From contig NZ_BMMM01000001.1 in the NCBI RefSeq assembly GCF_014645835.1, forward strand, positions 917,962 through 981,961: a stretch of DNA of 64,000 nucleotides. Direction: 5' to 3'. The stretch comes from Streptomyces albiflavescens (GTDB lineage Bacteria > Actinomycetota > Actinomycetes > Streptomycetales > Streptomycetaceae). The notes under the pieces were generated by a model. The model was not told the origin of the DNA. It searched no databases and saw nothing but the letters and a program-made list of their open reading frames with translations. A program made the translations under genes and the position numbers. This document shows positions 17,302 to 26,464 of the stretch, one piece after another. Position 1 is the first letter of the stretch; each line of letters opens with the position of its first letter.

Positions 17302-17320
17302 TGCGCAGCAAAGCTGCGCA
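17302..17320. promoter_or_regulatory. Perfect palindrome, probable Lrp-type operator for ddaH-rocD
   Basis: TGCGCAGC-AAA-GCTGCGCA is an exact 8-3-8 inverted repeat 10 bases after the Lrp-type gene and 95 bases before ddaH. A further GCGCAGC half-site follows at 17323-17329. The AT spacer and position fit an AsnC/Lrp site. Binding is inferred. Confidence 0.7.
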
Positions 17321-17414
17321 CACGCGCAGCTCTCGTCGCTTGTCGCCCGTATCCCCCGTTTCCTACCGTGGAGGCACCCCCAGCCAACACCGCAGGAAGC
17401 GGAGGTACCTCTCT

Positions 17415-18236
17415 GTGCCCGACAGCCGTGTGCCGCGCCCCCGGCGCTTCCTCGTCTGCGAACCCAGACACTTCGCCGTGCAGTACGCGATCAATCCCTG
17501 GATGCACCCCGACACCCCGGTGGACGTCGATCTGGCCCGCGGCCAGTGGCAGGCGCTGATCAGCGCCTATCGCGCCCACGGCCACACAGTCGACTCCGTC
17601 GAGCCCGTCGCCGACCTCCCCGACATGGTGTTCGCGGCGAACTCCGCGCTCGTCCTGGGGGGCCGTGTCTTCGGCTCGCTCTTCCACGCGCCGCAGCGCC
17701 GCCCCGAGTCCACCGCGTACGAGACCTGGTTCAAGGCGGCCGGTTTCGACGTCTACCGCCCCGAGTCGGTGTGCGAGGGCGAGGGCGATCTGGTCCCGAC
17801 GGGCCGGTACGTCCTGGCCGGCACCGGATTCCGTACGACCCCCGAGGCCCATCGCGAGGTGCAGGAGTTCTTCGGCGTCCCGGTGATCGGCCTCCAGCTG
17901 GTGGACCCGCGGTTCTACCACCTGGACACGGCCCTCTTCGTCCTGGACGACGGGCACGAAGCGAACATCGCGTACTACCCGGAGGCGTTCTCGCCGGGCA
18001 GCCGAGAGGTGCTCGCCCGCCTCTTCCCGGACGCGGTGCTCGCGACCCGCGAGGACGCCATGACCTTCGGCCTCAATTCCGTCTCCGACGGCCGCCACGT
18101 CTTCATCTCGCCGCGCGCCGAAGCCCTCGCCGACCAGCTCGTACGCCACGGCTACGTCCCCGTCCCCGTCGACCTGTCCGAGTTCCACAAGGCCGGCGGC
18201 GGCATCAAGTGCTGCACTCAGGAGATCCGTTCATGA
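17415..18236 (+). CDS. ddaH: Dimethylarginine dimethylaminohydrolase
   Basis: A 273-residue amidinotransferase-fold enzyme that hydrolyses methylated arginines (or arginine-like substrates) to citrulline and an amine. Seen: NPWMHPDTPVD and DMVFAANSALVL of the substrate pocket, GEGDLVP, the catalytic His in RFYHLDTALFVL, and the nucleophilic Cys near the end in GGGIKCC (Cys266). The GTG start at 17415 is chosen because GGAGG lies 9 bases before it. It overlaps rocD by ATGA, so the pair is translationally coupled, and ornithine/glutamate metabolism is the likely context. Confidence 0.9.
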   Translation: MPDSRVPRPRRFLVCEPRHFAVQYAINPWMHPDTPVDVDLARGQWQALISAYRAHGHTVDSVEPVADLPDMVFAANSALVLGGRVFGSLFHAPQRRPESTAYETWFKAAGFDVYRPESVCEGEGDLVPTGRYVLAGTGFRTTPEAHREVQEFFGVPVIGLQLVDPRFYHLDTALFVLDDGHEANIAYYPEAFSPGSREVLARLFPDAVLATREDAMTFGLNSVSDGRHVFISPRAEALADQLVRHGYVPVPVDLSEFHKAGGGIKCCTQEIRS

Positions 18237-19471
18237 CGGCACCCACCCGTATCCCCGCCCGTACGCGCACCTCCGCCGACCTCATCAGCGCCGAGGAGCC
18301 CGTCCTCGCGCACAACTACCACCCGCTGCCCGTGGTCGTCGCCCGCGCCGAGGGCACCTGGGTCGAGGACGTCGAGGGACGCCGCTATCTCGACATGCTG
18401 GCGGGCTACTCGGCGCTCAACTTCGGCCACCGCAACCCGGTGCTGATCGAGGCGGCGCACCAGCAGCTCGACCGGCTGACGCTCACCTCGCGCGCCTTCC
18501 ACAACGACCAGCTGGCCCACTTCGCCGAATCGCTGGCCGAGTTGACGGGCCAGGACATGGTCCTGCCCATGAACACGGGCGCGGAGGCCGTGGAGAGCGC
18601 GATCAAGGTGGCCCGCAAATGGGCGTACGAGGTGAAGGGCGTCGCGCCGGACCGGGCGACGATCGTCGTGGCCGCCGACAACTTCCACGGCCGTACGACG
18701 ACCATTGTCAGCTTCTCCACGGACGAGACGGCCCGCACGGGCTTCGGCCCCTTCACGCCCGGTTTCCGTGTCGTCCCGTACAACGACCTCGCCGCGCTCG
18801 AAGCGGCGGTCGACGAGACCACCGCGGCCGTGCTGATCGAGCCCATCCAGGGCGAGGCGGGGGTCGTCATCCCCGACGACGGCTACCTCACCGGCGTACG
18901 CGAACTGACCCGGCGGAACGGCTGCCTGTTCATCGCGGACGAGATCCAGTCGGGCCTCGGCCGCACGGGCACCACCCTCGCCGTCGACCACGAGGACGTC
19001 GTCCCGGACCTGCTGCTGCTCGGCAAGGCACTCGGCGGCGGCATCGTGCCGGTCTCCGCGGTGGTCGGCCGCCGGGACGTCCTCGGAGTGCTGCGGCCCG
19101 GCGAGCACGGCTCGACGTTCGGCGGCAATCCGCTCGCCGCGGCGGTCGGTTCGGCCGTCGTCGAGCTGTTGGAGACCGGTGAATTCCAGCGCCGCGCCAC
19201 CGAGTTGGGCGCGGTCCTGCGTGGAGGCCTCTCCGCACTCGTGGGCAAGGGCGTCGAGGGCTTCCGCTCGCGCGGGCTGTGGGCGGGCGTCGACATCGAC
19301 CCGGCCATCGGCACGGGGCGCGAGATCAGCGAGGGCCTGATGCGCGAAGGGATCCTGGTCAAGGACACCCACGGTTCGACCATCCGGCTGGCCCCGCCGC
19401 TGACCATCACCGGCGAGGAACTCCGGTCGGCGCTCGGGGCGTTGGAGAAGGTCCTGACCCAAGGCGTCTGA
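18233..19471 (+). CDS. rocD: Ornithine aminotransferase
   Basis: A 412-residue class III PLP aminotransferase, full length. It moves the delta-amino group of ornithine to 2-oxoglutarate, giving glutamate semialdehyde. Seen: LDMLAGYSALNFGHRNP, NTGAEAVESAIKVARKWAY (PLP phosphate contact), EPIQGEAGV, FIADEIQSGLGRTG, the PLP Lys in LLLGKALGGGIVPVSA, and [14 protein letters not shown]. The start overlaps the ddaH stop (ATGA). It is downstream of the Lrp-type regulator and palindrome. Related acetylornithine enzymes are an alternative, but the sequence and the ddaH neighbour favour RocD. Confidence 0.93.
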   Translation: MTAPTRIPARTRTSADLISAEEPVLAHNYHPLPVVVARAEGTWVEDVEGRRYLDMLAGYSALNFGHRNPVLIEAAHQQLDRLTLTSRAFHNDQLAHFAESLAELTGQDMVLPMNTGAEAVESAIKVARKWAYEVKGVAPDRATIVVAADNFHGRTTTIVSFSTDETARTGFGPFTPGFRVVPYNDLAALEAAVDETTAAVLIEPIQGEAGVVIPDDGYLTGVRELTRRNGCLFIADEIQSGLGRTGTTLAVDHEDVVPDLLLLGKALGGGIVPVSAVVGRRDVLGVLRPGEHGSTFGGNPLAAAVGSAVVELLETGEFQRRATELGAVLRGGLSALVGKGVEGFRSRGLWAGVDIDPAIGTGREISEGLMREGILVKDTHGSTIRLAPPLTITGEELRSALGALEKVLTQGV

Positions 19472-19537
19472 TACCGACGGCGATCGGGTCGGGGCGTCAC
19501 CTCGGCCCGCGCAGGGCGATACGGCGACGGAGGTTCC

Positions 19538-19572
19538 GGGGCCGGTGGGGCCGTGAAGGTCCCACCGGCCCC
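19538..19572. terminator. Hairpin between convergent rocD and phosphatase genes
   Basis: GGGGCCGGTGGG (19538-19549) and CCCACCGGCCCC (19561-19572) form a perfect 12-bp stem around an 11-base loop. It lies between two convergent stops and probably serves both. Confidence 0.75.
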
Positions 19573-19610
19573 ACAGCCGTCTTCCGGTGCGGCCGCGGGG
19601 TCCGGAGGTG

Positions 19611-20864
19611 TCAGAGCCGTACGGCCACGAGGGCGATGTCGTCGCGGGCGCCACCGGTGACACCGAGGCGGGCCAGCAGGGCGTCGGCCAGGCGGTCCGG
19701 GCCGAGCCGGGCGGAGCGGGACAGGGCGTCGGTGAGGCGGTGGAGGCCGGCGTCGATGTCTTCGCCCCGGCGTTCGATGAGCCCGTCGGTGTACAGGACG
19801 AGGGTGTCTCCCAGGGTGTAGGGGACGGCTGACTGGGGGCGGGCGACGTGTTCGGGGCGTGCGCCCAGCGGTGGGTCGGTGGCCCGGTCGAGCAGCCGGC
19901 AGGTGCCGTCGGAGTGCAGCAGCACGGGCGGCGGGTGGCCGGCACTGCTGTAGGAGACCTGCCGGCTACCGGAGTCGATCAGTGCGGCGACCGCGGTGGT
20001 GGCCATCGCACCCTCGACCGACCGGGCGTACAAGCCGAGCACCTCCAAGGCTTTCGCCGGCCCCCCCACGGTGCGGATGGAGGCACTCAGTGCACTGCGG
20101 AGCATGCCCATGACAGTCGCGGCCTCCAGGCCGTGGCCGACGACGTCGCCCACCGCGACGGCGAAGCGGTCGCCGGGCAGGTCGACGACGTCGTACCAGT
20201 CGCCGCACACGTTCAGGGAACCGACGGCGGGCAGATACCGCACCGCGATGTCGGGGTGCCGGGCGAGGTCCGGGGAGTGCAGCATGGCTTCTTGCAGGGT
20301 GACGGCGACCTGGCGTTCGCGGGAGTGGGCCAGGCGCAGTTCCTCGTTGAGGCACTGCAGTTCCCGGGCGCGGGCGTACAGCTCGGCCTCCATTCCCTCC
20401 TCGCGCTCGCTCACGCTCGCGTTCACGCCGTACAGCCGACGGAAGGTCTGACGGGCGCGCACGAACGCGGTGACGTCCTCCACTCGGTGGATGATCCAGG
20501 CCACCGTTCCGTCGGGTGCCAGGACGGGGGTGTTGATCGGGGACCACCACCGCTCTTCGAAGTGGCCCGGCCGCTGCATGATGGGAATGTCGTATTTCTG
20601 CAGCGCCATGGTGTCGGGTTCGCGCGTCGCGAGGACCCGGCGCAGCGAGGCGTCCAGGTTGCGCACCCCGTCGGCGTTCGGGTCCCCGGGGTTGTCGGGG
20701 AAGGCGTCGAAGATGTACTGCCCCACCAGGTCGTCGCGGCTGCGGTTGGTCGCCTGCAGGTAGGCCCGGTTCACATCGACGATCACCAGGTCGGGCCCCA
20801 GCACGAGGTAGGGGCTCGGCGTGGCCGCGAACAGCGCTGCGTAGTCGATCTCTGGTGATGTCAC
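19611..20864 (-). CDS. PAS domain protein phosphatase (SpoIIE/PP2C type)
   Basis: A 417-residue signalling protein. The N-terminal PAS domain (~8-130) begins FAATPSPYLVLGPDLVIVD, followed by a coiled-coil linker (~150-185; ARELQCLNEELRLAHSRERQ) and a SpoIIE-type PP2C domain (~195-417) with the metal-binding motifs CGDWYDVVDL, VGDVVGHGLEAA, YSSAGHPP and DTLVLYTDGLIE, and a final RDDIALV. It would dephosphorylate an anti-anti-sigma factor. No such partner is encoded adjacently. It is a common architecture in Streptomyces; the signal seen by PAS is unknown. Confidence 0.92.
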   Translation of the reverse strand: MTSPEIDYAALFAATPSPYLVLGPDLVIVDVNRAYLQATNRSRDDLVGQYIFDAFPDNPGDPNADGVRNLDASLRRVLATREPDTMALQKYDIPIMQRPGHFEERWWSPINTPVLAPDGTVAWIIHRVEDVTAFVRARQTFRRLYGVNASVSEREEGMEAELYARARELQCLNEELRLAHSRERQVAVTLQEAMLHSPDLARHPDIAVRYLPAVGSLNVCGDWYDVVDLPGDRFAVAVGDVVGHGLEAATVMGMLRSALSASIRTVGGPAKALEVLGLYARSVEGAMATTAVAALIDSGSRQVSYSSAGHPPPVLLHSDGTCRLLDRATDPPLGARPEHVARPQSAVPYTLGDTLVLYTDGLIERRGEDIDAGLHRLTDALSRSARLGPDRLADALLARLGVTGGARDDIALVAVRL

Positions 20865-21273
20865 GTGCTTCCTGCCCAGTCCTGGTGACGCGCCACTTCC
20901 AATCTACGAAGCATCCGCCGCTCGCGCCCGACGAGGAGCTGCGGCTTCGCGAAACCTGCAGCAGGAGTACCCCCGGGGACACAAGACCCACCCGCTTGCC
21001 AGCAGGCAGCCGTGATTGCGCCACACTGCGCCATCAGGTTGATGTGTACCGGTCAGTAGCAGCAGGCTGGACCAGCGATCGTCCCGACCTGCGCAAGAAC
21101 ACGCCCATCGCACCCTGACCTGCCGTCAGGAAAGCGGTCATGGGTCAGCATGAGTCCGTTCGGACACGGTTCCGGCCGGCTGCGCCTGCACATAGACTGG
21201 CACTCCGCGACATGCCGGTTGACCTGCTGGAACGCGGCGGTTGAGCCGATCCGCCAGAGTGAGGAGCGACCCC
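20865..21273. other. Intergenic region without a supportable gene
   Basis: About 410 bases between two divergent genes. Open frames here give no recognisable product. A short palindrome GTCCG-TT-CGGAC occurs around 21152-21163 and a TAGACT that could be a -10 lies near 21195, in keeping with a promoter for the acyltransferase. Nothing else stands out. Confidence 0.5.
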
Positions 21274-21999
21274 ATGTTCTACTACGTCCTCAAATACGTC
21301 CTTCTCGGGCCGCTGCTGAGGCTTGTCTTCCGGCCCCGGATCGAGGGCCTTGAGCACATCCCGCCGTCGGGCCCCGCCATCGTCGCCGGCAACCATCTGT
21401 CGTTCTCGGACCACTTCCTGATGCCCGCGATCCTCAAGCGGCGGATCACCTTCCTCGCGAAGGCCGAGTACTTCACCGGCCCCGGCATCAAGGGCCGGCT
21501 GACCGCCGCATTCTTCCGCAGCGCCGGGCAGATCCCGGTGGACCGCTCCGGCAAGGAGGCAGGCCAGGCCGCGATCCGTGAGGGACTCGGCGTCCTGCGC
21601 AAGAACGAACTGCTGGGCATCTACCCGGAGGGCACCCGCTCGCACGACGGCCGTCTGTACAAGGGCAAGGTCGGCGTCGCGGTGATGGCTCTCAGAGCCC
21701 AGGTCCCGGTGATTCCCTGCGCGATGATCGGCACCTTCGAGGCCCAGCCCCCGGGCAAGGTCATCCCGAACATCCACCCCGTCGTGATCCGCTTCGGCAA
21801 GCCCCTCGACTTCTCCCGCTACGCCGGCATGGAGAACGAGAAGGCCGTCCTGCGTGCCATCACCGACGAGATCATGTATGCCATCCTCACCCTCTCCGAA
21901 CAGGAGTACGTCGACCGGTACGCGGCCGTCGTGAAGGCCGAGGAGGCCGCCGAGAGCGCGGCGAAGGCCCGCCCCTTCCGGCGGATGCCGCTCAGCTGA
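21274..21999 (+). CDS. 1-acyl-sn-glycerol-3-phosphate acyltransferase (PlsC-like)
   Basis: A 241-residue membrane-associated acyltransferase that adds the second acyl chain to lysophosphatidate in phospholipid synthesis. Motif I is NHLSFSD (NHx4D), motif II QIPVDRSGK, motif III YPEGTRSHDGRL and motif IV VPVIPCAMIG. An N-terminal hydrophobic stretch (MFYYVLKYVLLGPLLRLVF) anchors it. The start is ATG with GAGGAG 7 bases upstream. Several paralogues usually occur in Streptomyces. Confidence 0.92.
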   Translation: MFYYVLKYVLLGPLLRLVFRPRIEGLEHIPPSGPAIVAGNHLSFSDHFLMPAILKRRITFLAKAEYFTGPGIKGRLTAAFFRSAGQIPVDRSGKEAGQAAIREGLGVLRKNELLGIYPEGTRSHDGRLYKGKVGVAVMALRAQVPVIPCAMIGTFEAQPPGKVIPNIHPVVIRFGKPLDFSRYAGMENEKAVLRAITDEIMYAILTLSEQEYVDRYAAVVKAEEAAESAAKARPFRRMPLS

Positions 22000-22073
22000 C
22001 CCCCGCGGGCCCCGCGAATCTGCCGAGGGCTAATCCACTGAGAGACCCGTGCTCGCCGCCGTACGGTCTTGTC

Positions 22074-23099
22074 ATGAGACGAGCTGTGGTGATCGGGGCG
22101 ACGGGACAGATCGGGCGTGCGGTCGTGGGTGCGCTCGCGCGGGACGGCTGGGACGTGACGGCCGCGTCACGTGGCGGGGGCCAGGACGAGACCTGGCCCG
22201 AGGACGTACGCAGCGCGCGCCTCGACCGCGAGGACGACGCGGCACTGGGATCGGTGATCGGCGACGGCTGCGACGTGGTCGTCGACATCGTCGCCTATGG
22301 AGCGGGGCACGCAGGACAGTTGACGGGCCTGGCCGGTCGCGTCGGCTCCGCCGTGGTGATCTCCAGCGTGTCGGTCTACGAGGACGGCAAGGGGCGCGGC
22401 TTCGACACACAGTCGCAGCCGGACGGCTTCCCGGAGTATCCGGTGCCGATCCCGGAGGGTCAGCGCACCGTGCGGCCAGGTGACGACACGTACAGCACCC
22501 GGAAGGTCGCCCTGGAGCGCGAACTTCTCTCCCTGGGCGACCAGTTGCCCGCGACCCTGCTGCGCGCGGGTGCCGTCCACGGGCCGCACTGCCGCTCGCC
22601 CCGCGAGCTGTATTTCGTCAAGCGCAACCTCGACGGCCGCCGCAGACGGATCCTCCCCTTCGGCGGCACGAGCCGCTTCCATCCGGCCGGCGTCCACAAC
22701 CTCGCCGAGCTGGTCCGCCTGGCGGCCGAGCGGCCGGGATCGCGTGTCCTCAACGCCTGTGACCCCGAGGCACCCACGGTGGCGGAGATCGGCGCGGCGG
22801 TCGATGCGGTGATGGGCGTCGAGAGCGAGAACGTCCTCGTGGATGGGCCCCCTCCCGCCCCCACGGTGGGCGACACACCCTGGTCGGTTCCGCATCCCGT
22901 GATCTGCGACATGACCGCGGCCGAACGGGAGTTGGGCTACCGCCCCGTGGTCCGGTACGCCGAGTCCCTCCCGGAGACGGTCGCCTGGATCGAAGGCCGG
23001 CTCGCCGGGCGGGACTGGCGCGAGGCGTATCCGGAGATGTTCCGGGCGTACGGGGATCTCTTCGACTACGCGGCGGAGGACGCCTGGTTGAAGAAATGA
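22074..23099 (+). CDS. NAD-dependent epimerase/dehydratase family protein
   Basis: A 341-residue extended short-chain dehydrogenase fold. The N-terminal nucleotide loop is VIGATGQIGRAV (GxxGxxG) and the YxxxK pair is in YSTRKVALE. The C-terminal half (LRAGAVHGPHCRSPRELYF, AGVHNLAELVRLA) is typical of reductase/epimerase families whose substrates cannot be predicted. It stands alone between PlsC and a convergent hydrolase; a hairpin follows its stop. Confidence 0.88.
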   Translation: MRRAVVIGATGQIGRAVVGALARDGWDVTAASRGGGQDETWPEDVRSARLDREDDAALGSVIGDGCDVVVDIVAYGAGHAGQLTGLAGRVGSAVVISSVSVYEDGKGRGFDTQSQPDGFPEYPVPIPEGQRTVRPGDDTYSTRKVALERELLSLGDQLPATLLRAGAVHGPHCRSPRELYFVKRNLDGRRRRILPFGGTSRFHPAGVHNLAELVRLAAERPGSRVLNACDPEAPTVAEIGAAVDAVMGVESENVLVDGPPPAPTVGDTPWSVPHPVICDMTAAERELGYRPVVRYAESLPETVAWIEGRLAGRDWREAYPEMFRAYGDLFDYAAEDAWLKK

Positions 23100-23102
23100 G
23101 GG

Positions 23103-23130
23103 AAGGGCGGCCGGAACTCCGGCCGCCCTT
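23103..23130. terminator. Hairpin terminator
   Basis: AAGGGCGGCCGG-AACT-CCGGCCGCCCTT: a perfect 12-bp stem with a 4-base loop, 3 bases after the epimerase-like gene and 18 before the convergent hydrolase stop. Confidence 0.85.
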
Positions 23131-23148
23131 CGGTCACTTGACGACGAG

Positions 23149-24735
23149 CTAGGGCGTCGGCGTGGCGTGCGGCGTGCACGTCACGTCGCTGCTGTCCGTC
23201 GTGCCGGTCAGCAGGTAGGCGTCCACCCGGGAGTTGATGCACGGGTTGACCAGACCGGTCACGCCGTGCGAGCCCGCGTCCTTCTCGGTGATCAGGCGGG
23301 AGCCCTTGAAGCGCTTGTGCAGTTCGACGGCGCCGGGGTACGGAGTGGCGGCGTCACGCGTGGACTGGACGATCAGGACGGCCGGCAGCCCCTTGCCGGT
23401 CTTCACGTCCACCGGGGTCTGCTGCTTGACCGGCCAGGTGGCGCACGGCAGGTTCATCCACGCGTTGGCCCACGTCATGAACGGGTAGTCCTTGTGGAGC
23501 CGCGTGTTGTCCCGGTCCCACTTCTTCCAGCTGGTGGGCCACTTGGCGTCGGTGCACTCGACGGCCGTGTAGACGGCGTTGCCGTTCTCCGAGGCGATGT
23601 TGCCCGCGGTGTCCGACAGGTCGGGCGCGGCGGCGTCGACGAGCGCCTGGGTGTCACCGGCGACGTACTTGCTGAACACCGTCGCGACCGGCACCCACGA
23701 GGAGTCGTAGTACGGGGCGCTCTGGAAGAAGGAGATGAGCTCGGCAGGGCCGACGACGCCACCCAGCGGGCTCTGCTTCGCAGTGGCGCGCAGCTTCAGC
23801 CACTGGTCCTGCACCTTGGCGCGGGTGTCGCCGAGGTGGAAGGCGGCGTCGTTCTTGGCGACCCAGTCCTCCCAGTCCTTCCAGCGGCCCTCGAAGGCGA
23901 TGTCCTGCTCCAGATTGGCCTGGTACCAGATGTTCTCGCGCGACGGGTTGACGACACTGTCGACGACCATGCGACGGACGTGGCCCGGGAAGAGCGTGCC
24001 GTAGACGGCACCCAGGTACGTGCCGTACGAGACGCCCAGGTAGTTGAGCTTCTTCTCGCCGAGTGCGGCCCGGATGACGTCCAGGTCGCGTGCGGTGTTC
24101 GGCGTGGTCATCTGCGGCAGCATGGCGCCGCTGCGCTCGGCGCAGCCATCCGCGTACTCAGCGGCCAGCTTGCGCTGGGCGCTCTTGTCCGCCTCGGTGT
24201 CCGGGACGGGGTCGGCCTTGGGCGCCTTCACGAACTCCTGAGGGTCGATGCAGGAGATGGGAGCCGAGTGACCGACACCGCGCGGGTCGAAGCCCACGAA
24301 ATCGTACGCCTTGGCGGTGTTCGCCCAGATGGGGTTCTTGGTGGTGACACGGCGCGGGAAGCGCATGCCCGAACCACCGGGGCCACCCGGGTTGTAGACG
24401 AGGGCGCCCTGACGCTCCTCCTTGGTGCCCGTGTTCCCGATACGGTCCACGGCCAGCTTGATCTGCTTGCCGTTCGGGTGGGCGTAGTCGAGCGGCACAC
24501 TGACCCAGCCGCACTGGATCGGCTTCTCGAAGCCCCAGTCCGCGGGGCAGTCCTGCCAGTCGATTCCGGCCTTGGCGGCTCGCTCCGCGGCGATGGCCGC
24601 TCCGCGCTGCTCCCGGCTCTGACCGTGGCGTGAGTCGGCGGTGGCCGACGGGGCCGCCACGGCCCCGGCTATCAGGGTCGCCGTGACGAGCGCTCCGGCG
24701 GAACCGAGCGCTGTCACCCGTCTCGACGGTCTCAT
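23149..24735 (-). CDS. Secreted alpha/beta hydrolase, tripeptidyl-peptidase-like (S33)
   Basis: A 528-residue exported hydrolase of the Streptomyces tripeptidyl aminopeptidase (Slp/Tap) type that trims peptides from N-termini. It has a Sec signal peptide MRPSRRVTALGSAGALVTAT cleaved near PSATADS. Seen: YNPGGPGGSG oxyanion-hole loop, DFVGFDPRGVGHSAP, the nucleophile elbow GVSYGTYLG (Ser), the acid in STRDAATPYPGAVEL and the His in GSHGVTG. Two Cys (CADGC-like CADGCAERSG and CTPH) may form disulphides. The ATG start at 24735 begins the signal peptide exactly; upstream codons are noise. Confidence 0.92.
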   Translation of the reverse strand: MRPSRRVTALGSAGALVTATLIAGAVAAPSATADSRHGQSREQRGAAIAAERAAKAGIDWQDCPADWGFEKPIQCGWVSVPLDYAHPNGKQIKLAVDRIGNTGTKEERQGALVYNPGGPGGSGMRFPRRVTTKNPIWANTAKAYDFVGFDPRGVGHSAPISCIDPQEFVKAPKADPVPDTEADKSAQRKLAAEYADGCAERSGAMLPQMTTPNTARDLDVIRAALGEKKLNYLGVSYGTYLGAVYGTLFPGHVRRMVVDSVVNPSRENIWYQANLEQDIAFEGRWKDWEDWVAKNDAAFHLGDTRAKVQDQWLKLRATAKQSPLGGVVGPAELISFFQSAPYYDSSWVPVATVFSKYVAGDTQALVDAAAPDLSDTAGNIASENGNAVYTAVECTDAKWPTSWKKWDRDNTRLHKDYPFMTWANAWMNLPCATWPVKQQTPVDVKTGKGLPAVLIVQSTRDAATPYPGAVELHKRFKGSRLITEKDAGSHGVTGLVNPCINSRVDAYLLTGTTDSSDVTCTPHATPTP

Positions 24736-24882
24736 GGACCTCAAGTGGGACCTCCCCGTACGTCGTTGCGATTGGTACGGGGATCCTTTCGGCTGTGAGG
24801 TCCCTGAGAACAGATGTGACCGGCCTTCTTTACTAATCCGATAGCCGGTATCCACTGTTCCGTTGAGCGGAGACGCCTTCTT

Positions 24883-25641
24883 TCAGCCGAGCATCCGCAG
24901 CGCCTCGTCCAGCACGCGCCGCAACCGCAGCCCGTCGGACGCGAGCGCGGTCACCAGCACGGCCGGTCCGGCGAGCGGCGTGAGCGCCGCGTACTCCCCC
25001 AGCAGTCGCGCCTGCGGCAGCTCCGTCTCGAACTCCGGTCGTACGACCACGAGTTGCCCCAGGGCCCGAAGCCCCGCGAGGACGGCGGGCCCGTCCCAGC
25101 CGCCGGGCGCACCGGGTCCGCACGCCAACTCCTGGTCCAGCAACGGTCGTCCACCGAGCCGCACGGCAAGACGACTGGTGAGCCGCCCGGGTTCCTCGCC
25201 TACCCGCCCGAGCACCTGCTCCTCCCGGAAGACGAGCCGAGCACCCTCGTCGAGTTCGATGCGCGAGGAGACGTACAGATCGCTGCCGCCCGCCGAGATC
25301 AACTGCTCGGGCAGCCAGCGCAGTTCTCCCCCGTCGGCGACGTGGAGCCGCACGCCGTAGTGCGCCTCCCCCTTGTTCTGCCCCGGCAGCGCGATGGTGG
25401 CGGCGGCCGACCCGACGTGCAGCCGCGCCCCCTCTCCCACCTCCGTCTCGACCGTGAAGTGATCACCGCCGAGCGGACCGCTCATCGCGCCGACGAGCAA
25501 CACGCGCGCCTCGGTGCCGTCGGCCCGGGTACGGCGCAGGGCGAGCGGCCCGTTCCCCTCCAGCACGGGCAGCGAGGTCCCGCCCCGCCCGTCGTCCCGT
25601 GCCGAAATCCGTGCGGTGGCCCGAACTCCCCCCGTCGTCAT
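24883..25641 (-). CDS. ureD: Urease accessory protein UreD
   Basis: A 252-residue scaffold protein that binds apo-urease and with UreF and UreG delivers nickel. Seen: the UreD core with [49 protein letters not shown] and the [13 protein letters not shown] segment. It is the last gene of the leftward ureABCFGD operon and its ATG overlaps the ureG stop (ATGA), which sets the start at [12 protein letters not shown]. Confidence 0.93.
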   Translation of the reverse strand: MTTGGVRATARISARDDGRGGTSLPVLEGNGPLALRRTRADGTEARVLLVGAMSGPLGGDHFTVETEVGEGARLHVGSAAATIALPGQNKGEAHYGVRLHVADGGELRWLPEQLISAGGSDLYVSSRIELDEGARLVFREEQVLGRVGEEPGRLTSRLAVRLGGRPLLDQELACGPGAPGGWDGPAVLAGLRALGQLVVVRPEFETELPQARLLGEYAALTPLAGPAVLVTALASDGLRLRRVLDEALRMLG

Positions 25642-26321
25642 ACCGTCCACGCGGCGAGCCGCTCCCGCACCCACTCAGCGACGTCCGTGACCCCGGCCTC
25701 GGTTCGGAGCGACTGGAAGACGACCGGCAGCTCGGCCCGCTGCGCCTTGGCATCGGCCGCCATGCGCCCCAGATCGGACCCGACGTACGGCGCGAGGTCG
25801 GTCTTGTTGACGACGAGCAGATCGGCCGTCGTGACACCGGGCCCGCCCTTGCGCGGAATGTCGTCCCCGCCCGCCACATCGATGACGAAGACCTGCGCGT
25901 CGACCAGCCCCTTGGAGAAGGTCGCTGTGAGGTTGTCACCCCCGGACTCCACCAGAATCAGATCCAGTGGCCCCACCTCGTCCTCCAGATCCTCGACCGC
26001 TTCGAGGTTGGCGGAGATGTCGTCCCGGATGGCGGTGTGCGGGCAGGCCCCTGTCTCGACGGCGGTAATCCGCTCGGGCGGCAGCACGGCCTCCCGCAGC
26101 AGGAACTCGGCGTCTTCCCGTGTGTAGATGTCGTTGGTGACGACCGCCAGGGACAACTCGTCACGCAACGCCTTGCAGAGCGCGGCGACGGTGGCGGTCT
26201 TCCCGGAGCCCACGGGCCCGCCGAGCCCGATCCGCAGCGCGCGACGAGCCCCGTCGGGCCGGTGGGCATCAGCGCTGACGGCGGAGGGACCGTCGTGTGA
26301 GTGGGAGTGGTCGAGGTGCAT
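25638..26321 (-). CDS. ureG: Urease accessory GTPase UreG
   Basis: A 227-residue SIMIBI GTPase that powers nickel insertion into urease. Seen: the P-loop GPVGSGKT (35-42), [12 protein letters not shown], the metal-binding CPH in [12 protein letters not shown], and the guanine motif [10 protein letters not shown]. The N-terminus is His-rich (HLDHSHSHD), a likely nickel-storing tag that may compensate for the absence of ureE. The start is MHLDHSHSH; the open frame upstream of it runs through a repeat and is not coding. ureD overlaps its stop by four bases. Confidence 0.95.
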   Translation of the reverse strand: MHLDHSHSHDGPSAVSADAHRPDGARRALRIGLGGPVGSGKTATVAALCKALRDELSLAVVTNDIYTREDAEFLLREAVLPPERITAVETGACPHTAIRDDISANLEAVEDLEDEVGPLDLILVESGGDNLTATFSKGLVDAQVFVIDVAGGDDIPRKGGPGVTTADLLVVNKTDLAPYVGSDLGRMAADAKAQRAELPVVFQSLRTEAGVTDVAEWVRERLAAWTV

Positions 26322-26397
26322 GGCGTGGCTCCAATGTTTCAGCCCGGCGGGCTGCTTTCCGCCCGGTCGGCGTTCGGGGACGAGGCCGTTCGGGCCG

Positions 26398-26450
26398 AAA
26401 GCGGGGGTCCGGGGACGCAGCCCCCGGATACAGGACGGGTAGGGCGGAAG
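26398..26450. repeat. Streptomyces intergenic repeat inside the urease operon
   Basis: The 143-base gap between ureF and ureG holds CCGGGG-ACGCAGC-CCCCGG-type dyad (26409-26427) followed by ATACAGGACGGGTAGGGCGG. I recognise this as a common dispersed streptomycete element. In the transcript it would form a stable hairpin between ureF and ureG. Confidence 0.5.
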
Positions 26451-26464
26451 GGCCGAGGATCTCC

